From the NCBI GenBank assembly GCA_017470985.1, contig JAFUXA010000009.1, positions 62,001-126,000 on the forward strand: DNA of 64,000 nt, given 5' to 3'. The notes under the pieces are model-generated. The model did no database searches and was not told the DNA's origin. It was given only the letters and a program-made list of their open reading frames with translations. Of the stretch, positions 43,406-52,865 are shown piece by piece. Source of the DNA: Lachnospiraceae bacterium (GTDB lineage Bacteria; Bacillota; Clostridia; Lachnospirales; Lachnospiraceae). The position numbers were made by a program, and so were the translations under genes. Numbering within the stretch: position 1 is the first letter of the stretch; the number at the start of each line of letters is the position of its first letter.

Positions 43406-45436
43406 ATGGGTAAGAACAAAAAGAATAACAAGAACCGAAGTGTTAAATCAATCAGTCGTAAGTTATCTCTGATTTCAGCAGTGATGCTGTGTGTCAGCAT
43501 GATTGCAGCAGAGTTGATTGTAATATATTTCGGATATGGAATGGTAAAGGATCTGATAGACAAGTCGTTAAAGACTGAGGTTACTACAGATGCAGGAATG
43601 GTAAACAGAGAACTCAATGCTACATTCTACTATTTAAATGGCATTGCAGATACAGTTGAACAGGTGGATTTCTCAGATAATGCTACACTGAGAGCATATC
43701 TTGAAGGTACAATCGGCAGATATGATATGATCCCAACAGGAGCATATATTGCATTAAACGATGGTACATTTATCTACCCGGCAGACCCATCAATTGAGGT
43801 GGGCTTCGATGCATCAGAGAAGGCATGGTATAAGGAAGCAATGGCATATACAGACAAATACTTCTATTACTATGATGTGCCTTACTTTGATTCAGCTACA
43901 GGTGATTTGTGTTCTACAGTGCAGAGACATGTACATCTGAAAGATGGCAGAGAGGGCGTGTTCGTAGCCGATTTGATGATGAGCTCAGCTCAGAGTAAAT
44001 TGAATGAAGTACAGCTTTATGATACAGGTAAAGCTATGATGGTTACATCTGATGGATTGATTCTGTCATATGAAGATGCAAGCGTATGTGGCCAGAAGAT
44101 TGAAGAAATTGAGGACAATACATTCCTTGCAGGTGTGGCTCAGATGCTTGAAAAGGAAGATGGAACTGTTGCTCATATCACAGCAGGTTCTAAATATTAT
44201 ATGTGTTCATCAACCATTGATGGTACAGATTGGAAAGTTATTATCTATGCAAAGACTTCTGAAGTACTTGCAGCAGTAAAACAGATTGTTGTCACACTTG
44301 TAATATTTACAATTATTGCTGTACTTGTGGTTGTATTTATCATGATTCGCGTATTAAATAATATGATCAAGAAGCCGGTAAATGAGCTTACTGATAATAT
44401 TGAGAGAATTGCCAGCGGTGACTTCACAGTAGAAGTTAAAGCAAAGGGTAATGATGAGATTGCATATATGAATTCAGCTATGGGAGATTTCATTTCAGGT
44501 ATGAGAGATTCCTTTGGTGATATCAAAGATGCATCCATGAGACTTCGCGGAGACGCACATAATTCTCAGGATACAGCAGAGCACTTGGAAGGCGCTGCTG
44601 CAGAGCAGTCCTCATCTATGGAGCAGGTTCGTGGAACTATATCAAATATGGCTGATGCCGTAAGCGAAGTTGCAGAAAGTGCTACAACACTTGCTCAGAC
44701 AATTGAGGAAGTAAATGAAGGCGAGCGTCATATTGAGGCTTCAATGGCTACTCTTGTTGAGAAGGCTGAGATTGGTCAGAAGGATATGATGACTGTGGCC
44801 GGAGGAATGTCAGATGTAGTTTCATCTATGGCAGATATGGCAGAGGCTGTAAATGCAGTTGATGACGCTGCCCAGAAGATTAATGAGATTGTAGATATGA
44901 TTACAGCTATTTCTACACAGACAAATCTCTTGTCACTCAATGCTTCAATCGAAGCTGCTCGTGCAGGTGAAGCCGGTAGAGGATTTGCCGTTGTTGCTTC
45001 TGAGATTGGAAACCTGGCAAATAATTCTGCTGAAGCGACCAGCGAAATCTCTGCAATTATTACAGAGATGTCAAGCCGTGTTAAGATGCTTTCAGAGAAG
45101 TCAAATACCAATACAGAGCTTATAAACAACAATGCAGAGTATGTAAATGCTGCAGCTGCTACATTCCAGCAGATTACTGCAGAGTTGTCAGAGGCTTCAG
45201 AGACATTGAATATTATTGCTGACCGTATGCAGACTGTAAATGATGTTGCAACAAATATGGCTGCAGTATCTGAGGAACAGTCAGCATCTACTCAGGAGAT
45301 ATCATCACAGGTAGAACTTGTTACAGAAGCAGCCCGCGGAGTTGCTCAGTCCAGTGACATGGTTTCAGATGCAGCTAATTCTGTTGCAGATGCAGTTGAT
45401 GTAATCAATAATAATCTGGATAGATTTAAAATTTAA
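43406..45436 (+). CDS. Methyl-accepting chemotaxis protein with dCache sensor
   Basis: 676 aa. TM1 is about residues 22-45, followed by a dCache_1-like periplasmic sensor (about 50-285; [36 protein letters not shown]), TM2 (about 290-315), HAMP (about 315-370), then the signalling domain with the conserved hairpin tip [20 protein letters not shown] near 498-517. Senses an unknown small ligand and controls CheA. Monocistronic, with flanking terminators. It fits a motile cell together with YjfB. Confidence 0.95.
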   Translation: MGKNKKNNKNRSVKSISRKLSLISAVMLCVSMIAAELIVIYFGYGMVKDLIDKSLKTEVTTDAGMVNRELNATFYYLNGIADTVEQVDFSDNATLRAYLEGTIGRYDMIPTGAYIALNDGTFIYPADPSIEVGFDASEKAWYKEAMAYTDKYFYYYDVPYFDSATGDLCSTVQRHVHLKDGREGVFVADLMMSSAQSKLNEVQLYDTGKAMMVTSDGLILSYEDASVCGQKIEEIEDNTFLAGVAQMLEKEDGTVAHITAGSKYYMCSSTIDGTDWKVIIYAKTSEVLAAVKQIVVTLVIFTIIAVLVVVFIMIRVLNNMIKKPVNELTDNIERIASGDFTVEVKAKGNDEIAYMNSAMGDFISGMRDSFGDIKDASMRLRGDAHNSQDTAEHLEGAAAEQSSSMEQVRGTISNMADAVSEVAESATTLAQTIEEVNEGERHIEASMATLVEKAEIGQKDMMTVAGGMSDVVSSMADMAEAVNAVDDAAQKINEIVDMITAISTQTNLLSLNASIEAARAGEAGRGFAVVASEIGNLANNSAEATSEISAIITEMSSRVKMLSEKSNTNTELINNNAEYVNAAAATFQQITAELSEASETLNIIADRMQTVNDVATNMAAVSEEQSASTQEISSQVELVTEAARGVAQSSDMVSDAANSVADAVDVINNNLDRFKI

Positions 45437-45467
45437 GAATATACAATATAATTAACAACTAAACATA

Positions 45468-45528
45468 AACCGGTAAGATGGATGATATGTGATAATTGCG
45501 TTATATATCATTATCTTGCCGGTTTTTT
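45468..45528 (+). terminator. Terminator after the chemoreceptor gene
   Basis: AACCGGTAAGAT (45468-45479) pairs with ATCTTGCCGGTT (45513-45524), one wobble pair, with further pairing in the long loop (TGATAT). T6 follows. Confidence 0.88.
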
Positions 45529-45638
45529 GTTTTTTGAAAATATAAATAAATATGTAGATTTTTTGATATTTTATTGTTATATTGAAGTAGACAGTTTGTT
45601 TTGTTTGTCTAGTTGATGACATTGGGAGGACATGAGAT

Positions 45639-45782
45639 ATGAATAATAAAAACGAAGAAGTATTAATTGATGACACCGGTTTTATTGAAAAGCACAATGT
45701 GGTGGGCAAAGTTGTAATATTACTTTGTATGGGCATTAGCATTTATTTGATTTTTTTGGGTGCATTGGCAATTGCATTTTAA
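45639..45782 (+). CDS. 47-residue single-span membrane peptide
   Basis: ATG 45639 to TAA 45780-45782, with GGGAGGAC 8-10 bp upstream. Soluble N-half (MNNKNEEVLIDDTGFIEKHN) and a hydrophobic C-half (VVILLCMGISIYLIFLGALA). No homolog recognised. It lies 62 bp before the potassium-channel gene in the same direction, so they may be co-expressed. The strong ribosome site and clean TM topology argue that it is real. Confidence 0.55.
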   Translation: MNNKNEEVLIDDTGFIEKHNVVGKVVILLCMGISIYLIFLGALAIAF

Positions 45783-45844
45783 TGTAACATATTTGCTTTA
45801 GTGATATTGTACCAGACGCATTGCATAGGAGAGGGCATGAAGTT

Positions 45845-46603
45845 ATGGAAAATAAAAAGACGAAACCGGAATATATAAAAAGAAGAGTATATGAGATTAT
45901 AGAGGCTTCTCATGATGGAGATCAAACCAGTAAAGCATATGATCTCATGATGCTGGTAGGTGTAATAGTAGGATTGATTCCTCTTGCACTGAAGATGGAA
46001 AATCCATATACAAGAGCTATTGATGCGACTACCGCTTTGATATTCCTTCTGGATTATATTTTGAGGATATGGACAGCAGATTATAAAATGGGCGTGAAAA
46101 GTTATAAATCATATCTGGCATATATAGTAAGCCCACTTGCAATAATTGATTTGTTGTCAGTGGTACCTATTATGTGTCTGATTTTCCCGAACTCCAATGC
46201 CTTTGCGTTATTTAGAATGTTCAGACTCTTGAGAGCCTTTCGATTATTGAAGCTGATTCGTTATTCCAAGACTATTATTGTGCTGGAAAATATGTTTCGC
46301 AAGGTCAAGGATCAGATAGTTGCGGTGTTGGTGCTGGTGCTGATATATATTATAGCCTGCGCACTGATAATGTTTCAGATTGAGCCGGGACTGTTTGACA
46401 GTTTCTGGGATGCAATTTATTGGGCGGCTATTTCCATTACGACAGTTGGATATGGTGACCTTGTTCCAACTACGACGCTTGGACAATTGGTATCAGTAGT
46501 ATCATCTCTGGTGGGTGTGGCTATAATAGCTCTTCCAACTGGTATTATAACTGCGGCATATATGGATGAAGTGAAGCGCAAGAAGACAAAACATGAATTA
46601 TGA
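45845..46603 (+). CDS. Voltage-gated potassium channel (Kv-type six-TM)
   Basis: 252 aa from ATG 45845 (GGAGAGGG upstream; the TTG at 45821 is unlikely). Six membrane helices. The S4 sensor has Arg every third residue in LFRMFRLLRAFRLLKLIR, and the pore filter is TTVGYGD. No cytoplasmic RCK/TrkA-N domain. Bacterial Kv channels carry K+ across the inner membrane in response to voltage; physiological role is usually unclear. Next to mscL, suggesting an osmotic or ionic-balance cluster. Confidence 0.93.
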   Translation: MENKKTKPEYIKRRVYEIIEASHDGDQTSKAYDLMMLVGVIVGLIPLALKMENPYTRAIDATTALIFLLDYILRIWTADYKMGVKSYKSYLAYIVSPLAIIDLLSVVPIMCLIFPNSNAFALFRMFRLLRAFRLLKLIRYSKTIIVLENMFRKVKDQIVAVLVLVLIYIIACALIMFQIEPGLFDSFWDAIYWAAISITTVGYGDLVPTTTLGQLVSVVSSLVGVAIIALPTGIITAAYMDEVKRKKTKHEL

Positions 46604-46673
46604 TAATTGGTAATACAATTTATTATAAAAAATAATTAGAAGCTAAAGGCTTGAACAAAAGGAGGAATTGAAA

Positions 46674-47123
46674 ATGAGCAAGAAGGAGAATGGGTTTATT
46701 TCAGAATTTAAGAAGTTTATCTTGAGAGGAAATGTAATGGATATGGCAGTTGGTGTCATTGTTGGTGGCGCATTTACTGCAATTGTTACATCTTTGAATG
46801 AGGATATCCTGTCACCTATTATCGGTTTGATTGGAGGAACAGACTTCTCTTATCTGACATTGACACTTGGAAGTGGTGAGAATGCTCCAGTTCTGACATA
46901 TGGTAATTTTATTACTGCAGTTATTAATTTCTTGATTACAGCATTGGTAATCTTCTTGATTGTCAGAGGAATTAACAAAGCCAATGATAGAGTGAGCCGT
47001 AGATTTGGAAAAGGCGAGGAGGAGGCTGCTGCTCCAACAGAGAAGGAGTGTCCATATTGCAAGACTATGATTCATATTGGAGCAACTCGTTGTCCAAATT
47101 GTACATCACAGTTGGAACAATAA
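46674..47123 (+). CDS. mscL: Large-conductance mechanosensitive channel with C-terminal zinc ribbon
   Basis: 149 aa from ATG 46674 (AGGAGG upstream). The MscL core: FKKFILRGNVMDMAVGVIVGGAFTAIVTSL (first part N-terminal helix and TM1) and TM2 FLITALVIFLIVRGINKA. The usual helical C-terminal bundle is replaced or followed by a double-CxxC zinc ribbon, C126-x2-C129 and C140-x2-C143 (ECPYCKTMIHIGATRCPNCT). The core releases solutes on hypo-osmotic shock; the ribbon's role is unknown. Confidence 0.92.
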   Translation: MSKKENGFISEFKKFILRGNVMDMAVGVIVGGAFTAIVTSLNEDILSPIIGLIGGTDFSYLTLTLGSGENAPVLTYGNFITAVINFLITALVIFLIVRGINKANDRVSRRFGKGEEEAAAPTEKECPYCKTMIHIGATRCPNCTSQLEQ

Positions 47124-47165
47124 TATGCTATTGAAGCCAGGACGGACTATTGGGAGAGATTTTAG

Positions 47166-48032
47166 ATGAATTACGAACATGAAGTGGTAATTACAAGAGA
47201 AGGTATGCCTTGTAAAATCGATAGATTTGAGGGCAGAGATGGTAATTATATAAGAAAGCCACACTGGCATAATTCCATAGAGATTTTTGCAGTTTACTCA
47301 GGATATTTGGATTTTGTCATTGGTGACAGACGAGAGCGTGTCAGGGAAAATGATTTTATATTCATTAACACCAATGAGATTCACTCCATCAAGGCGGAGA
47401 AACCGAATTACGCTCTGTATCTACAGATTCCTATTAATGAATTTAAGAACTATCTCACAGCAGATAGATTTATTGATTTCAATAAAATAGAGGGAGATGG
47501 GATATCTAAATTATCGGAGAAAGAGCAGAGCTCAGTGCATAATGAAGTATTGGCCCATATGAAGAAATTGTATGAGATATCTCACATGACTGAGGTGGGA
47601 TATGATTATATGATGCTTCAATGCTGCTATGAATTAATGTATCTGATAGTACGCAATTATCGCAAGACTGAGACAGATGAAGCTTTGTTCAAATCAGTCA
47701 AGGCAATGCTTAGACTTTCGCCGGTTACAGATTATATTAAGAAACATTATGCAGAGGATATATCCCTCAGCACATTATCTGCTGAATTTGGATATTCAAC
47801 AGAACATTTATCACGAATGTTTCAGAAGTATGCAGGTGTAAAATATAAATCATACATATCAGAGATTAGATTGGATCATGCTGAGAAATTATTGGAAAAA
47901 GGCGAAATGTCCATAAGTGAAGTAGCTAGTGCAGTTGGCTTTGCTGATTCGAGAGCAATGGCCAAAGTTTTTGAAAAAAGATATGGTATATTGCCTAGCG
48001 AATATCTTAAAAATCAAAAAAAAGCAAAATAA
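47166..48032 (+). CDS. AraC family transcriptional regulator
   Basis: 288 aa. N-terminal cupin (about 25-100; IRKPHWHNSIEIFAVYSGYLDFVIGD, IFINTNEIHSI), C-terminal AraC HTH pair (about 185-285) with LSTLSAEFGYSTEHLSRMFQKYAG and SEVASAVGFADSRAMAKVFEKRYG. It precedes the sugar isomerase and xylulokinase genes in the same direction, so it probably activates pentose or deoxysugar use. AraC-type sugar sensing is an inference from context. Confidence 0.92.
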   Translation: MNYEHEVVITREGMPCKIDRFEGRDGNYIRKPHWHNSIEIFAVYSGYLDFVIGDRRERVRENDFIFINTNEIHSIKAEKPNYALYLQIPINEFKNYLTADRFIDFNKIEGDGISKLSEKEQSSVHNEVLAHMKKLYEISHMTEVGYDYMMLQCCYELMYLIVRNYRKTETDEALFKSVKAMLRLSPVTDYIKKHYAEDISLSTLSAEFGYSTEHLSRMFQKYAGVKYKSYISEIRLDHAEKLLEKGEMSISEVASAVGFADSRAMAKVFEKRYGILPSEYLKNQKKAK

Positions 48033-48114
48033 CGGTCAATAAAAATGTGACATGATACCTGTATGATTTGTTACTATGGGGAAAAAGATAATAATTGTAT
48101 GGGAGGATACATAA

Positions 48115-49596
48115 ATGAATAGACCAGCAGAGAAAATCGGAATTGTAGCAGTAAGTCGTGACTGCTTTCCGGAAAGTCTGTCAGTGAACAGACGCGAGAA
48201 TTTAATGAAAGCTTTACAGGAGAGACATCCAGAGTTGGATGTGTATGAGTGCCCAATCTGTATTGTGGAGAGTGAGATTCATATGGTTCAGGCCTTGGAG
48301 GATATCAAGAAAGCAGGATGTAATTCCCTTGTAGTATATCTTGGTAACTTCGGTCCTGAGATTTCAGAGACACTTCTTGCAAAGCATTTTGACGGACCTA
48401 AGATGTTTGTGGCAGCAGCAGAAGAAAGTGGAGAATATCTCCAGGATAACAGAGGTGATGCATACTGTGGTATGTTAAATGCCAGCTATAACTTGAAGCT
48501 TCGTGGAATTAAGGCATACATCCCTGAGTATCCAGTAGGTGATGCAGATGATTGCGCTGACATGATTGCAGAGTTCGCTCCAATTGCAAGAGCAATTATT
48601 GCATTGAATAACCTCAAGATTATTAGCTTTGGACCTAGACCTCTGAATTTCCTTGCTTGTAATGCACCAATTTATCAGTTGTATCAGTTGGGTGTAGAAA
48701 TCGAGGAGAATTCTGAGCTTGATTTGTTTGAGGCATTCAACAACCATGCAGGAGATTCTAGAATTCCTGAGGTTGTGGCAGATATGGAAGCTGAGCTTGG
48801 TGCAGGTAATAGAAAGCCTGAGATTCTTGAGAAGCTTGCTCAGTACGAACTTACATTATTGGATTGGATTGAGGAGCATAAGGGTTACAGAGAGTATGTA
48901 GCAATCGCTGGTAAATGTTGGCCGGCATTCCAGACACAGTTTGGATTTGTTCCATGTTATGTAAATTCAAGATTAACCAAGAAGGGTATTCCTGTCTCAT
49001 GTGAAGTAGATATTTACGGAGCATTGAGTGAATTCATCGGTTCTGTTATTTCTCAGGATGCAGTTACACTTCTTGATATCAATAATACTGTACCAAAGGA
49101 TTTGTACAAGGAAGATATTGAAGGAAAGCATGATTACACATTACAGGATACATTTATGGGATTCCATTGTGGTAATACTCCTTCCAACAAGTTGTCTTTC
49201 TGTGAGATGAAATACCAGAAGATTATGGCAAGAAGCCTTCCAATTGAGGTGACAAATGGTACTCTTGAGGGAGATATTGCTCCAGGCAAGATTACATTCT
49301 TCAGATTACAGTCTACGTCAGATGCTAAGCTTCGTGCTTATATTGCAGAGGGAGAAGTGCTTCCAGTAGCTACCAGATCATTTGGTTCAATCGGTATATT
49401 TGCCATAAATGAGATGGGTAGATTCTATCGTCATGTATTAATTGAGAAGAATTTCCCACATCATGGAGCAGTTGCTTTCGGAAATTATGGCAAGGCTTTA
49501 TATGAAGTATTTAAATATATTGGTGTTCCTGTTGAAGAAATTGGATTTAATCGTCCTGCAGGGGATAGATATCCAACAGAGAACCCATTTAAGTAA
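48115..49596 (+). CDS. L-fucose/L-arabinose isomerase family protein
   Basis: 493 aa. It has the FucI/AraA-like layout: N-terminal Rossmann region (EKIGIVAVSRDCFPES; NSLVVYLGNFGPE), a middle region (IISFGPRPLNFLACNAPIYQLYQLGVEIEENSELDLFEAF) and a C-terminal substrate/metal region (FMGFHCGNTPSNKLS; HHGAVAFGNYGKALYEVF). The family interconverts aldoses and ketoses with Mn2+. The exact sugar is unknown; next to a xylulokinase-type kinase, a pentose such as D-arabinose or a related sugar is likely. GGGAGG precedes the ATG. Confidence 0.85.
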   Translation: MNRPAEKIGIVAVSRDCFPESLSVNRRENLMKALQERHPELDVYECPICIVESEIHMVQALEDIKKAGCNSLVVYLGNFGPEISETLLAKHFDGPKMFVAAAEESGEYLQDNRGDAYCGMLNASYNLKLRGIKAYIPEYPVGDADDCADMIAEFAPIARAIIALNNLKIISFGPRPLNFLACNAPIYQLYQLGVEIEENSELDLFEAFNNHAGDSRIPEVVADMEAELGAGNRKPEILEKLAQYELTLLDWIEEHKGYREYVAIAGKCWPAFQTQFGFVPCYVNSRLTKKGIPVSCEVDIYGALSEFIGSVISQDAVTLLDINNTVPKDLYKEDIEGKHDYTLQDTFMGFHCGNTPSNKLSFCEMKYQKIMARSLPIEVTNGTLEGDIAPGKITFFRLQSTSDAKLRAYIAEGEVLPVATRSFGSIGIFAINEMGRFYRHVLIEKNFPHHGAVAFGNYGKALYEVFKYIGVPVEEIGFNRPAGDRYPTENPFK

Positions 49597-49624
49597 ATTA
49601 TAATATTTGATAAATAATATTAAT

Positions 49625-49680
49625 TTGACGCATCTGAGAATGCAGTGACTATGTGCATTTATCGGGTGCGTCAATATTTT
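49625..49680 (+). terminator. Hairpin/attenuator between isomerase and kinase genes
   Basis: TTGACGCA (49625-49632) pairs with TGCGTCAA (49667-49674), and an inner AATGCA/TGTGCATT pairing is possible. TATTTT follows. Lies just before the xylulokinase ribosome site, so probably partial termination. Confidence 0.6.
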
Positions 49681-49694
49681 CAAAGGAGACATAT

Positions 49695-51170
49695 ATGTAT
49701 TATATAGGAATAGATTTAGGTACTTCATCTGTGAAAATGCTTCTGATGGATGGGGCAGGCAAGATACTCAAGATTACATCCAGAGAGTATGATTTGGAAT
49801 TTCCTCATCCGGGTTGGTCTCAGCAGAATCCTTATGACTGGTTTAATCAGTCTATGGATGGATTGAAGGAATTGATTGCTGACTGCGACAAATCGCAGGT
49901 GGCAGGAATCAGTTTTGGCGGACAGATGCATGGATTGGTTGTATTGGATTCTGAGGATAATGTTATCCGTCCTGCAATTCTATGGAATGATAATAGAACT
50001 GTGAAGGAAGTGGATTATCTCAATAATGTGGTAGGTAAAGATAAATTATCTCAGTATACAGCCAATATTGCTTTCGCAGGTTTTACAGCTCCAAAGATTC
50101 TATGGATGCGTGAAAATGAACCGGATAACTTCAATAGAATTGCCAAGATTATGTTGCCAAAGGATTATTTGGCATATAGACTATCTGGAAGTTTCTGTAC
50201 AGATTATTCTGATGCTTCAGGCATGTTGCTTCTTGATGTGAAGAACCGTAAATGGTCTAAGGAGATGATGGATATCTGCGGAATCAGTGAAGCTCAGCTT
50301 CCTAAACTCTATGAGAGTTATGAGGTTGTAGGTACATTGCTTCCAGAGATTGCAGCAGAACTTGGATTGAGTTGTGATGTCAAAATCATTGCAGGAGCAG
50401 GAGACAATGCGGCAGCAGCTGTGGGTACTGGAACAGTAGGTGATGGAAAATGTAATATCTCATTGGGAACTTCAGGTACAATTTTCATTTCCAGCAAGAA
50501 TTTCGGTGTTGATGACAACAACGCTCTTCATTCATTTGATCATGCGGACGGAGCATACCATCTCATGGGATGTATGTTGTCTGCAGCAAGTTGCAATAAA
50601 TGGTGGATGGAAGAGATAATCGGAACCACAGACTTCGCAGGAGAACAGGCTGCCATAGACAAGCTTGGAGAGAATCATGTGTTCTTCCTTCCATATCTCA
50701 TGGGAGAGAGATCGCCCCATAATGATCCAAATGCAAGAGGAGCCTTCGTAGGAATGACAATGGATTCATCTAGAACAGATATGACACAGGCTGTGTTGGA
50801 AGGTGTGGTTTTTGCGCTGCGTGATTCCTTTGAAGTTGCCAAGAGTCTGGGAATAGAAATTTCTAGAACCAAAATATGTGGAGGCGGAGCCAAGAGTCCC
50901 TTGTGGAAGACAATGCTTGCTAATATCTTGAATGTATCAGTTGATGTGGTGGAAACAGAGGAAGGTCCATCAATGGGTGGCGCTATGCTGGCAGCAGTTG
51001 GCTGTGGAGAATATGCTTCTGTTGAGGAAGCTGCAGATGCCATTGTGCGAGTGGTAGATACAGTTGAGCCTACACCTGAATTGGCAGCAAAATATGACAA
51101 GAGATATCAGGAATTCAAGCAGATATATCCAGCGCTAAAGAACGTGTTTGAAAATATTTGCAATAATTAA
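49695..51170 (+). CDS. xylB: Xylulokinase (FGGY family)
   Basis: 491 aa from ATG 49695 (AAGGAG upstream). FGGY kinase features: YYIGIDLGTSSVKMLLMDGAG at the start, ISFGGQMHGLVVLD, ILWNDNRT, the ATP-binding AGAGDNAAAAVGTG and SLGTSGT, and GGGAKSPLWKTML near the end. It phosphorylates D-xylulose to D-xylulose-5-P in classical strains. Because its partner is a FucI/AraA-like isomerase, not XylA, the in vivo ketose may be different (for example D-ribulose). Confidence 0.9.
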   Translation: MYYIGIDLGTSSVKMLLMDGAGKILKITSREYDLEFPHPGWSQQNPYDWFNQSMDGLKELIADCDKSQVAGISFGGQMHGLVVLDSEDNVIRPAILWNDNRTVKEVDYLNNVVGKDKLSQYTANIAFAGFTAPKILWMRENEPDNFNRIAKIMLPKDYLAYRLSGSFCTDYSDASGMLLLDVKNRKWSKEMMDICGISEAQLPKLYESYEVVGTLLPEIAAELGLSCDVKIIAGAGDNAAAAVGTGTVGDGKCNISLGTSGTIFISSKNFGVDDNNALHSFDHADGAYHLMGCMLSAASCNKWWMEEIIGTTDFAGEQAAIDKLGENHVFFLPYLMGERSPHNDPNARGAFVGMTMDSSRTDMTQAVLEGVVFALRDSFEVAKSLGIEISRTKICGGGAKSPLWKTMLANILNVSVDVVETEEGPSMGGAMLAAVGCGEYASVEEAADAIVRVVDTVEPTPELAAKYDKRYQEFKQIYPALKNVFENICNN

Positions 51171-51211
51171 ATATATTTTATTGAGCAAAGGAATGTGAGA
51201 TATAATATTAA

Positions 51212-51247
51212 AGAGTTGGGATGAATAATAATATTTATCTCAACTCT
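51212..51247 (+). terminator. Long hairpin after xylB
   Basis: A 16-bp stem (51212-51227 / 51232-51247, AGAGTTG...CAACTCT) with two G-U pairs and a 4-nt loop. Only TATGTTTA follows, so termination strength is uncertain. Confidence 0.55.
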
Positions 51248-51334
51248 TATGTTTATAGTGTATAATGTGAGATGAATAGGCTATGTGACTTTGTAGCTGC
51301 AAGTTTAAATTATAGAGATGAGCGGGGGATAGAT

Positions 51335-51979
51335 ATGAGTAAAGGAATAATATTTGACATGGACGGAACTCTGTGGGACTCTGCAGAGAATGTGGCCAGA
51401 GCCTGGTCTAAAGTCCTGGGACAATACGGTTTTGGCGAGTATGCTGTTACCACAGAGGATATGTATAATGTCATGGGAATGACTATGGATGATATCGCTG
51501 ATAAGTTGTTTCCTTTTGTAGAAGGGGAAGAGAGAGCGGAACTGTTGGAGGCCTGCTGCATTGTGGAGAATGATTTCCTGGCAGAAAATGGTGCCAACAT
51601 TTATCCCAATGTGGAGAAGACCTGGTGGCGATTGCTTGATATGGGATATGACCTTTTCATTGTAAGTAATTGTCAGGCGGGATATATAGAAGCATTTCTG
51701 AAATATTATAAGCTGGATGAAATAGTGGAGGATTATGTATGCTTCGGAGATAATGGTTTGAGCAAGGCGGATAACATCCGTGAGATTTGTAAACGCAATC
51801 GCTTAGATGCTGCCGTATATGTGGGAGATATTCAGTCGGATTGTGATGCAACTCATGAGGCTGGCCTTCCATTTATTCATGCCACATATGGCTTCGGCCA
51901 GGTATCAGATGCTGAAGCTGAGATAGGATCCCTTGAGGAACTTCCATTGATGATCGATTCTATATTTGAAATGTTATAA
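51335..51979 (+). CDS. HAD family phosphatase
   Basis: 214 aa from ATG 51335 (CGGGGGA upstream; an in-frame ATG at 51272 lacks a site). HAD motif I is D8-MDGTLWDS, motif II FIVSNCQAG, motif III Lys in LSKADNI, motif IV YVGDIQSDCDAT. The cap is helical (about 15-80), as in phosphoglycolate phosphatase-like enzymes. It may dephosphorylate sugar phosphates; the position after the isomerase-kinase pair is consistent but not proof. Confidence 0.88.
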   Translation: MSKGIIFDMDGTLWDSAENVARAWSKVLGQYGFGEYAVTTEDMYNVMGMTMDDIADKLFPFVEGEERAELLEACCIVENDFLAENGANIYPNVEKTWWRLLDMGYDLFIVSNCQAGYIEAFLKYYKLDEIVEDYVCFGDNGLSKADNIREICKRNRLDAAVYVGDIQSDCDATHEAGLPFIHATYGFGQVSDAEAEIGSLEELPLMIDSIFEML

Positions 51980-52021
51980 AAAGTGACATATATTTTTTGG
52001 ACAAAAAGAAAGGAACATATA

Positions 52022-52777
52022 ATGAGATTTATTTCTTGGAATGTAAATGGTTTGAGAGCTTGTGTAGGCAAGAATTTTCTGGAGGATTTTAATAAGTTAG
52101 ATGCTGATATTTTCTGCCTACAGGAAACCAAGTTGCAGGAAGGACAGATTGAACTTGATCTGCCAGGCTATTATCAATACTGGAATTATGCTGAGAAGAA
52201 GGGTTATAGTGGTACTGCAATATTTACCAAGGGAGAGCCAATCTCAGTGAAGCTTGGAATGGGCATAGAGGAACATGACAAGGAAGGCAGATTAATTACC
52301 TTGGAGTATGAGGATTTCTACTTCATTACATGTTACACACCAAATGCGCAAAACGAGTTGAAGCGAATTGATTATCGTATGAAATGGGAAGATGATTTCA
52401 GAGAATATCTCATGGAGTTGGACAAGACTAAGCCGGTTATTCTCTGTGGAGATTTGAATGTAGCCCACAATGAGATTGATTTGAAAAATCCTAAGACTAA
52501 TCGAGGTAACGCAGGATTTTCTGATGAGGAGCGCGGTCAGATGACGAAACTTCTGTCATCAGGATTTACAGATACATTCAGATATTTCTATCCTGACCAG
52601 GAACAGATTTATTCATGGTGGTCTTATAGATTCAAGGCCAGAGAGAAGAATGCCGGATGGCGTATTGATTATTTTATTACTTCGGATAGATTGCAGGACA
52701 AGCTGGTTGATGCCAAGATACATACAGATATCTATGGCTCAGATCACTGTCCGGTGGAGTTAGAGATTAATATATAA
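52022..52777 (+). CDS. xth: Exodeoxyribonuclease III
   Basis: 251 aa from ATG 52022 (AAAGGAAC upstream). Class II AP endonuclease and 3'-5' exonuclease in base excision repair. Catalytic blocks: ISWNVNGLRACVGK, FCLQETKLQ with metal-binding Glu, PVILCGDLNVAHNEIDL, and the terminal GSDHCPVELEI with catalytic His/Asp. Complete; complements the nth gene in the same window. Confidence 0.95.
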   Translation: MRFISWNVNGLRACVGKNFLEDFNKLDADIFCLQETKLQEGQIELDLPGYYQYWNYAEKKGYSGTAIFTKGEPISVKLGMGIEEHDKEGRLITLEYEDFYFITCYTPNAQNELKRIDYRMKWEDDFREYLMELDKTKPVILCGDLNVAHNEIDLKNPKTNRGNAGFSDEERGQMTKLLSSGFTDTFRYFYPDQEQIYSWWSYRFKAREKNAGWRIDYFITSDRLQDKLVDAKIHTDIYGSDHCPVELEINI

Positions 52778-52865
52778 TTCATTGTAGTATAGAAATGTTT
52801 TTTCTTAGACTGGGTAAATAATATACGAAATATGGTATTGGGGAAGAGTTAATAAGGAGATACTA

